This document shows positions 47,184 to 60,659 of a stretch of DNA of 64,000 nucleotides, one piece after another (the stretch's first letter is position 1; each line of letters begins with the position of its first letter). Position numbers and translations under genes: made by a program. Below the pieces are notes generated by a model that was given only the letters and a program-made list of their open reading frames with translations, had not been told where the DNA came from and made no database searches. The DNA is from Acanthochlamys bracteata. Taxonomy: Eukaryota > Streptophyta > Magnoliopsida > Pandanales > Velloziaceae. Location of the stretch: the NCBI GenBank assembly GCA_019914995.1, contig CM034133.1:1364001-1428000 (forward strand), written 5' to 3'.

Positions 47184-50100
47184 CTAGCTCTGTGCCTCTC
47201 GATATGTGTTCTGTGCATTCTGCTTCACAAATTGTCCTCGGATTCGTGGTCGCTGCTCTGCAAGTTTCTTTCTACTTTGGTAACGCACCTGAAAACAGAG
47301 GAAGACAAAAGCAATGACAATTGTCTAAGCAATAGGACAAACTTCTTTTACAAACATGGTTAGTTGAAATCACAAAGTTGCTAAAGCCTTTAGGAGGTCT
47401 CATTCGGATCAACAGACAATGCCATAAAGTTTCAATCTTGAGAAAAATATAAATGACGAAATCTAGAACTACCATAAACAGCCAGGAGCTTTTACAAACA
47501 AGATTCCATCTTTAGCAAGTTAATTCGAAGCTACGAGCATATCTCCTCCTAGCTGTTTTTCATATTAGCCTCTTCCAATTATATTGATACATACTTTTTA
47601 AAGCACAAACAAGCCCCCATGACACTAAAACCCCTCTGCACATGAGTGCTTAGGAATACACTTATTTACTAATATGGAGATGGGACAAGAAAGGAGATCA
47701 CATGTTTTACGCACATTGCACATGATATATGATGAACATGCGTATATATTCTATTTGCATATATAACTCAGTAACAGACAGAAAAAATATGAAGAAACCA
47801 GACAACATCAGTATGCCGTACTGTGTCTTTGATGAGATCCTAACTTGTTATCCTAACAGCTTGGTTACTCCTAGAATATACATGAAAATGTATCTCAAAG
47901 ATGAAGGTAGATTTGAAAGAAATGCTTTCACCTTCTTTCCGAAGTTTCGTTCTTTCCGTTTCAGCCGAAACTTGTTTAGAGCAGCTTCTCTTTGTGTAAA
48001 TCCATTCGAAGCCAATCCACTGCCACTGCCGCTGCCATTTCCACTACCATTTTCAATCCCACCACCCCCACTCTGTTCTCCTATTCCATTCTCACTTCCC
48101 ACATTCATGCCTACAGTGTTAATAGCAGCACTACTTCCATTCTTTCCATTGCTCCCATGATTGCTTCCATAGTTGCTTCCTGAGGAGCTTCCATTTACAC
48201 TAAAGTTGGCCGCGACGCCTTCCTTTGGGCCTCCTAGCACATCAGATGATCCACATTGAGGAGAGGGGGCTGGAACAATCTTAGGTGATGATCCATCTTG
48301 ATCTGGTTGCTGTTGCTGCACTTTGCGGAGATGATGGTGATGATGATGATGATAGTGATGATGATGGTGTTGTACTTGGACCTCATGCTTGAGTACAGGT
48401 GGTTGGCCTACCAATGTGCTGGTATCAACATCACCCCTCTTCTCCTGGGTTACTACCTGCCTTCCAGAAGTCTGATGTTGCGAAGGATAAAAGGGACATG
48501 GTTCAACCCCATTGACAAGTGGTGTGGCTGTTATCCTATCCTTTATTGTTTCAGGTTTGGAGAAGAGATTCTTTGCTTTGGAGCCGACATCATTGTTATT
48601 ACTACTGCCATCAGACCCTTGCTTCAGTGGAGCAGCTTTAGAACTTGAGATCATATTATTGTATGTTGAATCTGTTTTCACCGCTTCTGAAAAGTTATCG
48701 ATTGGAACTGAACAATTTCCTTCATATCCTGCTGGAGCTTGGGTAGATGCACTAGAACTATTGTATCTGTGACACACATAAACTGCAAAAATAAAAGATC
48801 TGACCAAGGATCATAAAAATGGTTTGTGTTTGTGAAATTCCTATCACCTTGTAAAAGCAGAATGATCGGAATGTCTCAGAACACTACGGTCATTATTAAG
48901 TGCTCTACTTGGTCTCAGCCTCTTCAAACTAAGATCAAGCAAGGGAGTCTCCTTCTCAGCTTGGTCGATCTTTTGATCGCAATCTGAAGTCTTGTAAAAT
49001 CCACTACTATCGGTTACTCGGGGTCTCATGTCAGCATCACTAGTGTTAGCGATCCTGCAGTCAAAATCAGCAGTGTGCTTGGTTGTTGCATGTGATGGCT
49101 TACTATGTTCATGTTCAAGATGATTCTCCATTCCAACTTTACTTTGGTCTTTTTGACGTGAGCCTTCCAGAATTACACCAACTGGATTGGTAGAAAGCTT
49201 ATCAACTGGAGATGATATTTTTTGAATATCTGGGTTAGGCATTCCTATCGCCAAATCCTTGCCCATGATATGATCATCTGCCACAGAAGAACCAGAGCTC
49301 ATACAACCACCATGAAAGGACACTAATCTGCAGACTTAAACTGAAACCACATATTGACACTCTACCATTAGGTTCCTTCTGCTTTTGAAAATCACTGTTG
49401 GCACTCATTGGCTCCCATTGACAGCAGAAATTTTCAGAGTTGGGATGAATGACCAGTGCACAAGTACTATCATGTCGATCACATATATGATCTGATGGAG
49501 ATAGTTGTTGGGGGCTCTCTACATCAACTGCACGTCTCGTCCAAGAACTCTTCAAGATAAAAGATTTTCCACACATCCGTCAGCATCAAAATGCAAAAAA
49601 TAAAGCTGGATAAAATGCACTCTTCCTTTAAACATCACTTGACAAAAACTAATATCATCTCCATGACCTATGGACAGGCCAGTTTAGCTGGAACTGAAAG
49701 TACTTCAGCAGTTGGCCAGTGATTATTGTAAATATCACAAGAGAAAAAATGCAGAGAAGTTAATAGTGAAAATCTCAAGCTAGCTTCATTAACTTATGTA
49801 GCAAGATTAATTATGATGGTTCTTATCGTAATTCTGTGGCATGAGTTGCATCAAAAGGCTTTAAGACACATCCAACTGTACATCCATGCATGCACATAAC
49901 CACATTGCCTAGATTATGCACATTAGATATGGGTGTTAATCCTTTTAATTTTATCGCTAGAGAAGCTACCCACCTTTTGGCTTTAGTTGCTCCAATGTGC
50001 TAAGTAGCAATTGACTCCTTCATGCATTGCCTAACTCTCCAATGAAACATCAACTGCAAGTGCCAATCAGATAAAACTAATGGGAAAGTCAAGTCGATGG

Positions 50101-53100
50101 GAACTAAAAGAATGGACTGGACTTGCTTTCCAGAAATTCATTGTGCAAGATGTTTTAAGTTGCGAGGTTCTAATGGATAATAGCAAAGCGTTTCTCTATA
50201 GCAGATCATCCCTAGGGTTTCGATCTGTAAGCAGATGTGCTAAACGCCACCACGTCCTTCTTCTTAAAACCCAAGTAAGAGATGAGCAGTTCTCATGTCT
50301 ATTAGGCTAAACAGTATTGCTCTTATGATTCTTTGCATTTCACAACCTTGTGATGTAGTCTGCTAATACAACTATTGACTAGGTATACAATGCTTCGCCA
50401 TTCTTGACTTGAACTAAAACTTTAAAGCATGTTCCAATGGAAGTACCATTTACAACTGCTAATGATGTACTATCAGCAAAGAACTCAAGTGTTCTTGCTG
50501 CTCAAGAAAACAAAAATCACCAAGTGCTAAGGAACTGACTACCAACATGTAATAATTCCAAACAATGAAAAGTAATGTAGTTTAGATGAGGAAAGAATAA
50601 CCTACGTTTTTCCTTCAATAAAATTAGCTATAATAATCTTTGAAGTAGTTCCATCCTTTGTAGGCTTAAGGATGCACTCTACTACTTTTGCAAGAAGCAG
50701 AGCATGCTATCAGAAACTCAAATTTATGAGGGAGAAAAGAAGTCCCAGCATTCCTTATTCAGGAAGTACTATCACAGAGAACAAACTTTAACGAGCAATT
50801 CTCAAGGTCACTTTTCATTGGGCATCCAAATAGTCACAAATGAAAGTTATGTTGCAGTGTCCAAGCACGGATATCCTACGAAACTTACTTGAGTTCCACT
50901 TCCGTGGTCGCTTCCATCCCTCGCATTCAAGCCAATGCTCCCATTATCATCCTCATCAGTGCTATCTGTGTTATTCTCAGAAACATCTGCACTTTTTGAT
51001 TTGAGGGGCTTCTGGTTTTGGATTCCGCTTTCACTTCCACTGCCGCTAGACTGAAAAGTGGAACAAGGACGCAATTATGATTAAAATGGCGAACACGGAA
51101 AAAGAGTAAGTAGCATTCCCATGGGATATACAATTCCCAGTTATGCAACCAAAATTGGCAAGATAACTCTAACTATAATATAAAAAAAAAAAAGGGAAAC
51201 TGAAGCAACACGAGAAACTAATATTACAGAGAAATGTTATTGCTTGTATCAGGTAAAAAGAGATCAATATCATCAGAATTAAAAAATAAGGGCGTCTTAC
51301 ACTATTGCATCTTCTCCAGACATGCTGCCAAAGGTTTTTCAGCTCATTTTTTCGGATAGGTTTCACGAGAAAGTCCACTGCACCTTTTGATAAGCAGTTA
51401 AAAGCAACACCCATCGAATCATTTGATGACATCACTGTAAAAGAGGTCATTAGGCCATGTCAAAATCAATTAAAGAACCAAAGAGGCTTTCTGTTTCGAT
51501 GTTGTGGAAGTCACTGCACTGATGATTCATCTGAAGAAATTATGCAACTTGATAGTGATCTCAGACACTTACTTATCACAGGGATGTTTTTGCAGGTTTT
51601 ATGATTCATAATCTTGTTTAGAAGACCAATTCCAGACAATCCAGGCATTGCTACCTCAGTCAGGACGAGATTAACATTGTTCGTTAGATCCACTAATATG
51701 TTCCAAGCTTCAAGACCATTTGAGACAGCTATAACTGCCACAAAACAAACACGTATATCTAGTCAAATCAATGAAGTCCGGAATGAATTAAGAAATCGCA
51801 TAATTTGAACATATGGAATCCTAACACCACACAAAGCATCCTACCACATAGTAATATAAATAAATGCACAAAATAACCATACCAATATATATTTCTTCCC
51901 AAAATAACCTCTTAAATGCTCCTTCCCTAGTTAACTTGGGTACAAATCTCATCTATTAATATGGATTAAAAATCCAATCTGCATTGTTTATCAAAATTTT
52001 CAACAAGTTTCACATCTTTCCTTTGTAAATACCAAAATGCTTATAAACATGCTCTTGTACAGATTTTCGCAAAGAACTCCATTGTGTTCGACAGCAAGGT
52101 ATTCCAAGTTCCAGTAAGCATCCCAAAGTGCTCCGAGGAACTCTCGAGTAAGCAGAGTCTACTTAGAAGTAATCCAGACTCCATAAGAATGCCTCAGTCC
52201 TTGTATAACAACCAAGACTCTCATCAATTCAAGTCAGAATGCTCTTTCAATCAAAGATCACCAATTAAATAGCATACTGTATTAAAATCGAAAGCTTGAA
52301 TACTATGTAGTTAGGTCTTCTAAATATTAACATTCTAAACATTAACAGAACCTTCCTGACAAAAGTAAACATCAAACATATTTTCCTTAATATATCTATC
52401 CTAATTTACTACACAAGGACAAAATAGAATATGGAGATTAAGTCACACGCTGGTGCCATACATAAAATTCCTTAGCATCCACTAAGCACAAGAACATACA
52501 GCTTCATTCCAACCAGTTTGATACATTGAAGCTGCACTTCATCAATCCTCCTAAAAAACCTTGCAATCACCATGAACGTAAGTGTGCAGTCATTTGGAAC
52601 AGACAGCCTATACTGGATGCATTACCAAACTAATATCACTATGTCAGCAGAACTGTTATAAAGCCAACGAGAGAGCAGGAACACACTGGAAGGCATCAAT
52701 GCATCCTAATGTTCTTCACCTTATACTCGGCGAGTCAGTCAAGATAGATAATAGCAGAAATGTGCATGTACACTATGCTAAACTAATGGATACATCTTTG
52801 TTTCTCTTGAACATCATCATCTAATACAAACTTCCTTAATGTTTCATTGCAAGGAAAGAACTTTATGCTGCAAAACGTACTGGAAGCACTATGAGAAGTG
52901 AAACATTAGGGACCAAACGAATGCTCTAGACTTGGAACCAAAACGGAAAAGAGTACAGCTCTAGATTCATTTGACATGTATCCCATCTAGTAAGATGAAA
53001 ATATCTATGCAGTTTCTTGTAATTCATGATATATAAAATCAGAGGGTATGTTGTTAATCTCTTTGGTCTGTTCAAGCGGATTCTGACTATACTAGATTCC

Positions 53101-53556
53101 TGAAAGAACAAAAACCCAAAAACGTAGCATTAGCATAACTTGGATAGTGTCTATATTGTCACATGTTCAGCATATATTTTGATATAAGCTAAACTAATTT
53201 AATGTTGTTGAGGCTTGAGTGAGAATGAAAGCAACTTGAGCGCAGAATAACTCCTCACCGTCATAGCTGCAGTTGCGAAGCAAGGCGCTGACCACTTGAC
53301 GGGTTGAATCATCATACTCCACAAGCAATACCTTGAGGCTCCTAACAGGAAGAATCGTCTCCCAGCGGATGATTGGTCCAGGAGGTGGCAGCAGAGGCTG
53401 TTGCTGCACCTGCTCAGGGGAGTGACCATTTGGCAGGGCAACATCCGCTCCTGTTCCATTGCCTAAATCCTCCGCCACCTCATTGATTTTGGATTCATCC
53501 TCCTTGAAAACCTCTTGACCCTCCCCGTTGGCACCTCCCTTGACCTCATCATGCAT
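47184..53556 (-). CDS. PRR7: Clock pseudo-response regulator, PRR7/PRR3 type
   Basis: Eight coding exons: 53556-53259, 51734-51573, 51434-51301, 51050-50889, 49549-49366, 49322-48848, 48766-47932 and 47288-47184, giving 784 residues. The receiver-like domain runs from [13 protein letters not shown] to [18 protein letters not shown]. The phospho-acceptor Asp is replaced by Glu in [13 protein letters not shown], the hallmark of a pseudo-receiver. The middle is Ser/Asp-rich. A His-rich run (~48316-48371) and a Gly/Ser/Asn-rich stretch precede the CCT domain, which is split by an intron after KERNFGKK and resumes [23 protein letters not shown]7-type proteins repress CCA1 and LHY in the circadian clock; the CCT domain gives nuclear localisation and DNA contact. 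The frame stays open ~31 codons 5' of the chosen ATG, so an upstream exon may add residues. PRR3 and PRR7 are hard to separate by eye. Confidence 0.9.
48316..48371 (-). repeat. Triplet repeat encoding a polyhistidine tract
   Basis: On the minus strand CAT/CAC repeats encode a run of about 14 His with one Tyr inside the PRR protein. Such triplet runs often vary in length between individuals. Confidence 0.85.
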
Positions 53557-56500
53557 GTCGCAGTCCAGCTCCACCAGACCCTTGTCGCCAGCCCAGTGAA
53601 CCACAATTAATGGATGCTTCTTGTCAGCCGGATTCAAAAAGACTGACAAAGAGAAAACTTGTCTGGAGAAGTGAAAAAACCTGGTTTTAATGAACTGTCA
53701 GAGAACTCACACATACCTATGCTTTCTATAAACGTACTCGTTCCGTGTTATTGATCGCTACTATTTTCAAGTTTCAAAAATAGAGTTTCTCCTTTTAGCT
53801 GACACATTAAAGAACATATGAGCGCAACAGACAAGTAGAAGGGTGAAATTTGAAAAATAGTCATGGTAGAGAATAGTTATTAAAAATAATTCACGAAAGC
53901 AACCAATCCCTATAACTTTCAGAATCAAGTGTCAGTTCTAAGATTAGTAACAGCTCACAGAAGAACACTCGCTTAGATTAACCTAAATTATTGAATCACA
54001 GATCAACAGCTCCTAATAATTTTTTCCCCCAAGAACACACTAAATCTTCAAGCGACAAACTAATTCAACCATGTCCATCTAATTAGACCAATAAACACAC
54101 AGCTAAGGTCAAGCTTCACAAATCTAAATGAATAACAACAAAAAAAACAAAGAAAACATGAAAAAACAACATAAAAATCGAGCTTCTTAATGAGCTAAAC
54201 TTACCTTGTGGAGAATTTAACAACACAAACTCAGACTAGAACATTTAGAAGAAGAAGAAGAATAATAAGCGAACACAGGTCGATGCGGGCGTTGAATTTT
54301 TTTTATATATGTAGACAAGATTGGGGGATAGTGAAGCTTAATTAAAAACAAAAGAAATCTTTAGAACAGAAGGGAAGCGGAAGAAGATATTAAAGAGGTG
54401 ATGTGGAGCAAGTGGCGGTGGAACTACGGCCCATTATATCCTAGCTGGCAATTTGCGGCCCCATTATATAGATGGAGATCTTGAATTGATTTGAAAGATC
54501 TAAAGCTTTGCTCTGGGTCGCCCCCGCTACTGGGTCAGGATTTTGATACAGTACCACAACGCTTTGCCTACCGACTCGATTCGAACCCGAATCTAATCTA
54601 ACGGCGCCGTTTAAATTTTTATGTTGAGTTATATATATGACTTAAATAACCTTGATCGTGTTGGAAATCTCTGGGGCTTTTTATGAGAGGATGATATGAA
54701 TCTAGTTCTTATTCAATAGCTATTGTATATTGACATAAGCATATTTTAATAGTGAATTTTATAAAAATAAAATTTAATAAAAATTAAGTGAAATTCAATA
54801 AAAAAGAAGTTTTAATACTAATTAAAATATTAAAATAAATATAATTTTGATTTTAATAAATATTAAATTTTATGTGAAAGTAAAAATAAAATTTAGAATA
54901 ATAATTATATATAAATTAATAGAATTTAAAATTTAAAGTAAAGAAGTGAAATTTATTTTCAAATGAAATATGTCCTTAATAAGTAGTGAGGTGAGAGTGA
55001 GACCGGAAAAAAGATATTTGTTGGTGCAGGTACCTTTAATTATTTAGTTCTTTATTTAGATAACGAGCTTTCAAAGAACACCATTTATTTTGTACCCAAA
55101 CACCAATGACGATTTTCGGATAGTGTTTAAACTAAAAAATTTGTTTAAAAAACAATTTTTAAAATATAAATAATAAATTTTATTTTTATAAATAGTTTAC
55201 GATATTTAGTTTATTATAATTATTTTAAAAACTTTTAAAATAATTGAAGTTATTAAAAATAAAAATTGAAATCACTTTTCATAAATACTGATAACTACTA
55301 TTGTCTGACATGTTTATGGCGCTTATTTGGAGGTACTTCTTAAGTACTCTGTATTTTTATTTTTGTTTTTTATTTTTCCAAAACCTTTTATAATAAAAGT
55401 TCTTTTAATTTAGAAATATAAATAAATTATATTTTCTTACATATATACTTTTAGTTTGTTTTAAACTAAATAATTTTGTTTAAAAATATCTCAATTTAAG
55501 TAAAACTATTGGTAGTATTGAGGCGAACGTAAGAAGCAAGAAAAATCTCGAATCTTCCGTGGTCTATAAAACCCGATAACGATCAGGTTTACAGCTTTTT
55601 CCGTTGCTTGTCACCGTCACCACGACCAAAATAAAAATTACGCATTCGTCATTGTTTATTTTCGAATTGCGTTACAAACACTATAGGATATATTTAATAA
55701 TTTGGTGCAAGATATCGAATATATTTTTGTAGCGTCAGTTGAAGCATGGACAATGAAAATGCTTATTAAAAATTATATATTTATAATTTTTATTTTATCT
55801 GTATTTTTTAAATTCTACAAATTATTCATAAAATTTTTTAAAATTAATAAGCAATTTTCAAACATGCTTACTTCAGTATGAGCCTGCCTGTCGCCAAGTT
55901 TCTTCGGAGGTCACAAAGGTAATACAACTAATAATAAAGGTCCTGGAATCAACATGGTTTATTCTTGTAAAGTAAAATGCAGTGGACAAGTGAGCACGCA
56001 GCAAAATATTATTTGCGTTATAAGAAATATTACCAATTGCGGCGATACCACACCGCAGTTCTTTTTTTTGATACATGGATCTCTGTTGCTTTGAATCTAG
56101 TTCATCTTGTTTGTTGTCCTACTGCCTCGTACATGAATCTCTGGTCGAAATTTGTGCTTGTGAAACTGGACTCGCGTAACTCGGTGAGCTATTACCACGA
56201 CAGAAGCAGCAGCTTATGCCAACTTGCGCTTTTTTCGGCCGTCTTTGGAGGGACCACAATTCTCCTCTCGTTGGGGTTTACCTCTTCAAGTAGCTAGCTG
56301 TCTGTATAAAGCAGGAGCAGAACAGAGTCAATTGTTTCTGAAACTTCAAATAATTTGGTTATATTTTACACGTAGAAAAAATAATCTTACCTGGTCCAGA
56401 GGCTTACGTTGTACCAGGTACCTAAACAACTCAAAAGGCAGAGCACGTCAATTTGTATCTTCCAATCCATCATAGCTACACAAAATATTATACTACCTTG

Positions 56501-56933
56501 ATACCAAATTTGTCACAGCTACGCAAAAACGCTTGGAGCCCAGATTGAATAGCATCTTGTATAACAGAAAAGCTTTCATGCATTGTCCTTAAGTAAAAAT
56601 TGAATTAGAATCTCCATGACCGAAATACAATCATCTTCAAAATCACAACAGGGCATGGATTGACATATTCTATACAAAACACAGTGGATACTGCTGAGTT
56701 GGTGCTCTAAACAGCATGAAAAAACACATACACCGACAAGAGTCCTGAAAGTTTCGCTACCTAAGTTCAGAAAATCTAGAACTCCATGATGGGGCACGAG
56801 TGATGAGGCAGAAACCCCCTCGACTGAATTCAACCAAAGCTGGAATAAATAAAGCATACAAACAATTCTGAATACAGAAATCTTCACGTTCAAACAATTC
56901 CATACTAAGTTACAGGTACATTACTGAAAATCA
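53557..56933. other. PRR 5' leader and intergenic DNA up to TON1 3' end
   Basis: 53557-54420 likely holds the PRR 5' leader and promoter, with two GGCCC-ATTATAT phrases near 54430 and 54463. 54720-55560 is AT-rich with one family A MITE-like element (54732-54975) and another degraded repeat (about 55105-55500). 55977-56297 (+) is open for 106 codons but I see no family resemblance and left it out. Confidence 0.5.
54732..54975. mobile_element. MITE-like element, family A, third copy
   Basis: The right end reads GAAATATGTCC, matching 28175. The left end GACATAAGCATATTTTAATA is a weaker inverted match. About 244 bp of AT-rich DNA with repeated AATTTTAT phrases. More diverged than the other copies. 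Confidence 0.4.
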
Positions 56934-59900
56934 TTACAGATGACTTGCTTTTCCTTCTTCATCCACATTGCCCTCACCACCATGCCTGCAATCAGAATAC
57001 TCATGTATGAAGTAGTTTACCTCCAAGCAAAACTACTTTAATGCACAACTTGAAGATATACCAAAACTTAATTGACACGGATCTTTCACCACAACTGATA
57101 TGATAGAATTATAGGCCCTATTGCACCTACTGGCCAGAGAGAGTCTACACCTCAATAGATTAAGGTCCAAAAGAGTTTGCCCCTCCTTGTTCTTAATAGA
57201 GAACTCATAACTTTAATCATTGTTTCTTAAAAGAACACTTAAAACCCTTCATTAAACACACTAATCTCCTATGAATTCTAGTACTAGCAGGACTTGCTTA
57301 ATTCAAAATAACTTAGCTTCCTAGAAATACCCAACGCAAATAAAACTCTGAATTAACAAACAATAGAGACAAAGTTACAATAACACAAAAGTTAAGTAAG
57401 GTCCTGACTGGACTATTTCTAACTTAACCCAAATTGCACTAGTATTGATTACTCCAATGGATGAATATTGATCAGTCTTGATCTCTATCATAACATAACT
57501 AAAGCTGCCGAAATGGCTTATGCATTTACTTATCCATCTCCTTCCTATGTTGAAAAGCAAAGTTCAAAACAACCTACCTCCACGAAGTTGTTAAATTTCG
57601 GGCTTTTCTATCCAAATGAATGTTCTCCAAGGCATTGGACGCCCGAAGTATGTCTTCTGATAACTCCTCTGTATCATATCTCCAGTTGTACTCATCCTTC
57701 CGGAAATTTGGGACAGAAGGCCCAGCTCGACGATCTGAATAAACAAAGATTCAAAGATTAAGAAGTCTTCTAACTGGAAGTAGCGAAATGACTAATACTG
57801 TGTTACCTGATGGCTGGGAGGTAGGAAGTGTCCTGGAACATTATTTGTTTACAGAGAATAGGTCAGTAACAGCATAACCGAACATGTTATTAAATCAAGA
57901 GTTCTGTGAGCTTTAGCCTCATTCTCAAACTTACCTTCCCAAAGGAGGCAAGACACCAGGAACACCTGATGACGATGATGGGCGACGCAGATTTCGGGAA
58001 TCAGAATTAGCAATAGTCTCCATCTCTGAGGGAACTGGTTTTCTTCCAGATATCCTTCCTTGAGACAAACTCTGCTAAGATGATTTAAAGGATTTAGAAA
58101 GCATTAAAAGGTCAAACTACTAGCACAGTAACATTAAAAACCAAATAGACAAGTCGTCCGTAACCATTCCTTTATATGACAACCCAGACCATTATCGATA
58201 TACAAGAAACTTCCTTAGGTATGTGGAAACAATAGATTTCTATGGAAGTGATAATGTCATTCTCTCAAGTTGCACCTTGAAAGCAGTAGCTATATGAGCA
58301 ATAGTTACAAGTATCATCCTGCTTTCAACAATTACGGAACTACTGATAAGCACAACAGAAGTCACATGTTCCATCTTTGAGGTAATGGAACATTCACCTT
58401 TAAGAAATATTGAAAATATATTATTAAGAATAAACTCATACAGCAAATCTAACATTCACATTTGAGAACAAAGCAGATCTAGCTACAGAAGTATTACACT
58501 CTCCAAATCAAGAGTTATTGAACAGAAATGTACAAAAAAATAGACTTGCAAATAAAGAGGGCAAATAGCCACAAAAAAAAAGCAAAGAAGACAACCGTAC
58601 ACAAGGTAATGGTGCAAACCTCATATTTTAAGTAACCTTCAAGGACATCCAAAAGTAAGGGACCACTTTCTGCATTCCTATTTAGGTCATATCCATTTTT
58701 GCTATTGAAATCCTTCAGCTCCGATTTCCAGAAGTCTTTTTGCTAAAAGGATAGAATCAAAGAATCAACGAAAGGCGAACCTTGTTAGTAATTTCTAAAA
58801 AGTAGAAATAAGAAGCGCCTGTTTATAGCACAAAAAAAAATCACGCTTACAAAGTTGCACTCGGGAAGATAGACTTTAAGGGTGTGTCCTAGTTGCGCCC
58901 ATTCCAGGTATTCACATATCAAGGCTGTCAGCAGTCTTCCTGCAAATATGAAAAGTTTATTGAATTCACAAAGAACATAATTAACTTGCAAAGACTAATG
59001 CCACCTTACTTTTGGCACATTATCAATGATACAAAAGAATTAAATTTACCAAGCGAACCAAAAATATAATAAAAACACAAAGTCAAGCATGTATCAAGTC
59101 CACATGCATGTATGAACAATTGCAACAAAGTTAAGGAAACCAAAAATATCATAATCTTACAACAATCTGTAAAAGAAATTAGCCTCAAATTTCTATATGA
59201 GAGAGAAGGTATTCCGATCGTCTACTTCAATTTAAAAAACTAAAGATCCACATATGGCAAAGAACTTTCTAGTTATAAAAATACTTGGCACAATATTGCC
59301 TAACGTAAACAAAACAAACCAGATTTTCATTGCCTTCTTATATCTCTCAGATAATTTTACCATCAGGTGATGGATTAACATATTGCTCTATGAGATACAT
59401 AAGCGGTTAGAGTCTTAGAAACAACCTGAAGGAGATGAATGCAGTTGTTTAGCACGGTCATTGCAGCTCCCAAGCAATGCAGGAGGAACACCTTCATTTT
59501 CAATAACCCGATCCTCCTCTTCAATTGCCTCAAAAACACTTGCACGTAACTCCGCCTGACACAGTAACAGAGTATGCAGCGGATAAATAAGTACGTTAAG
59601 GAACACATTTCCGACTCAACATGTAAAATGAATCTTGAAATTATATTTCAAAACATAATCAAGAGTTGGCCAATGCTAGTGTCATGATTCTAACTGTATA
59701 GTATTTAACTGTATCGTATCAACTCCTGGCAAAAGAAGCATAACTCCATACGTCCAGAATCAAATGCCACATCTTGGGACAGCTAGCAATAGAAAACCTT
59801 AGTGGTCTATACCAGAGCTCTAAGCTCTAGGGTATCCAGAATGAGATACTAAGCCTTTCAGCAAATTTCAGTGTAAATTATATACGTTAATTCTACCAAA

Positions 59901-60235
59901 ACCAACGGCTCACAACACCAAATTGGTAAATTCCAGCAGCAAAACATCCTTACTAAAAAAACTATTCGCATTACCCAAACCAGACTCATTCGACTCAAAT
60001 CAAGCTGAAATTTTCCAATTAGATCCTTAAACCCTAGAATCAAAGATACTTAACCTAATTCTAGCTCAAAATTCAAACAGATGTTAACAAATCTCCAACA
60101 ATTATGAAATTTTAAGAGTAGAACGAGATCTAGAATAAAAAAACATACCCTGATCTTGGCGAGAACTCCTTTCTTCTCTAGCGTGCGTGTCACTAGCGTC
60201 TTCAAATCCATCATCTCCCTCGCGTAATCATCCAT
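56934..60235 (-). CDS. TON1: TONNEAU1 cytoskeletal protein (FOP-like)
   Basis: Eight exons, 60235-60149, 59555-59426, 58939-58851, 58742-58620, 58074-57935, 57832-57807, 57734-57578 and 56985-56934, give 267 residues. The start MDDYAREMMDLKTLVTRTLE and the following GVLAKIRAELRASVFEAIEE are near identical to Arabidopsis TON1 as I recall it. A LisH-like segment lies around RLLTALICEYLEWAQLGHTL. The tail is Ser/Arg/Pro-rich and ends RNLTTSWR plus a short acidic end. TON1 is related to the human centrosomal protein FOP, binds centrin and TRM proteins, and is needed for the preprophase band and cortical microtubule order. Exon 6 is only 26 nt. Exon 5 begins at a TAGCAG tandem acceptor that would add or drop one Gln. 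Intact. Confidence 0.93.
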
Positions 60236-60659
60236 TTCTATTGCTAGAAAAACAAATTTATGCTCGAGAAATTAAAAAGAAAAATCGCTCTTTTCTTTCT
60301 CACTCGCTCTCTTTTCACTCTTTGAGCGAAGCTTTCAAAAGCAGAGCGGAGAAGAAAACTCCCACTTTTACCATACCGATTCCAAAAATTATTCATCTCA
60401 CGACCCAAGATCAAACTCAAATAGTCCGACCTCATAGACCGACATTACTAACAGTGCAAAGTTCCGACTAATTACGACTACACCATTCACTCATATCGAC
60501 CTATTATATCGAGCACTTTCATCGAATTTCAATAACTACGCACCACTAATGGGCTTATTCGGCCTTAACGTAAAGCCCACTTAGGCCCAATTAGAATGTG
60601 GCCCTACTAAGAACCCAATTTTCGTTCCCGCCACCGAGCAAAATCAGTGAGCAAAAAAA
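60236..60659. promoter_or_regulatory. Bidirectional promoter between TON1 and topoisomerase VI A
   Basis: Only 424 bp separate the two divergent start codons. Between 60549 and 60605 there is a cluster of site II-type motifs: ATGGGCTT, AGCCCA and GGCCCAATT. These bind TCP factors and are typical of promoters active in dividing plant cells. Shared control is an inference from spacing and motifs. Confidence 0.55.

Noticed and set aside
48298..48648. Plus-strand open frame rich in Met and hydrophobic residues
   Set aside because: It is the reverse reading of the PRR His-coding triplet run and its flanks; the minus strand carries the conserved PRR exon.
55977..56297. 106-codon plus-strand open frame
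   Set aside because: No family resemblance, no splice context, and it lies in repeat-rich spacer downstream of TON1.
60187..60471. 94-codon plus-strand open frame between TON1 and topoisomerase VI A
   Set aside because: It overlaps TON1's first exon in antisense and the shared promoter; no domain.
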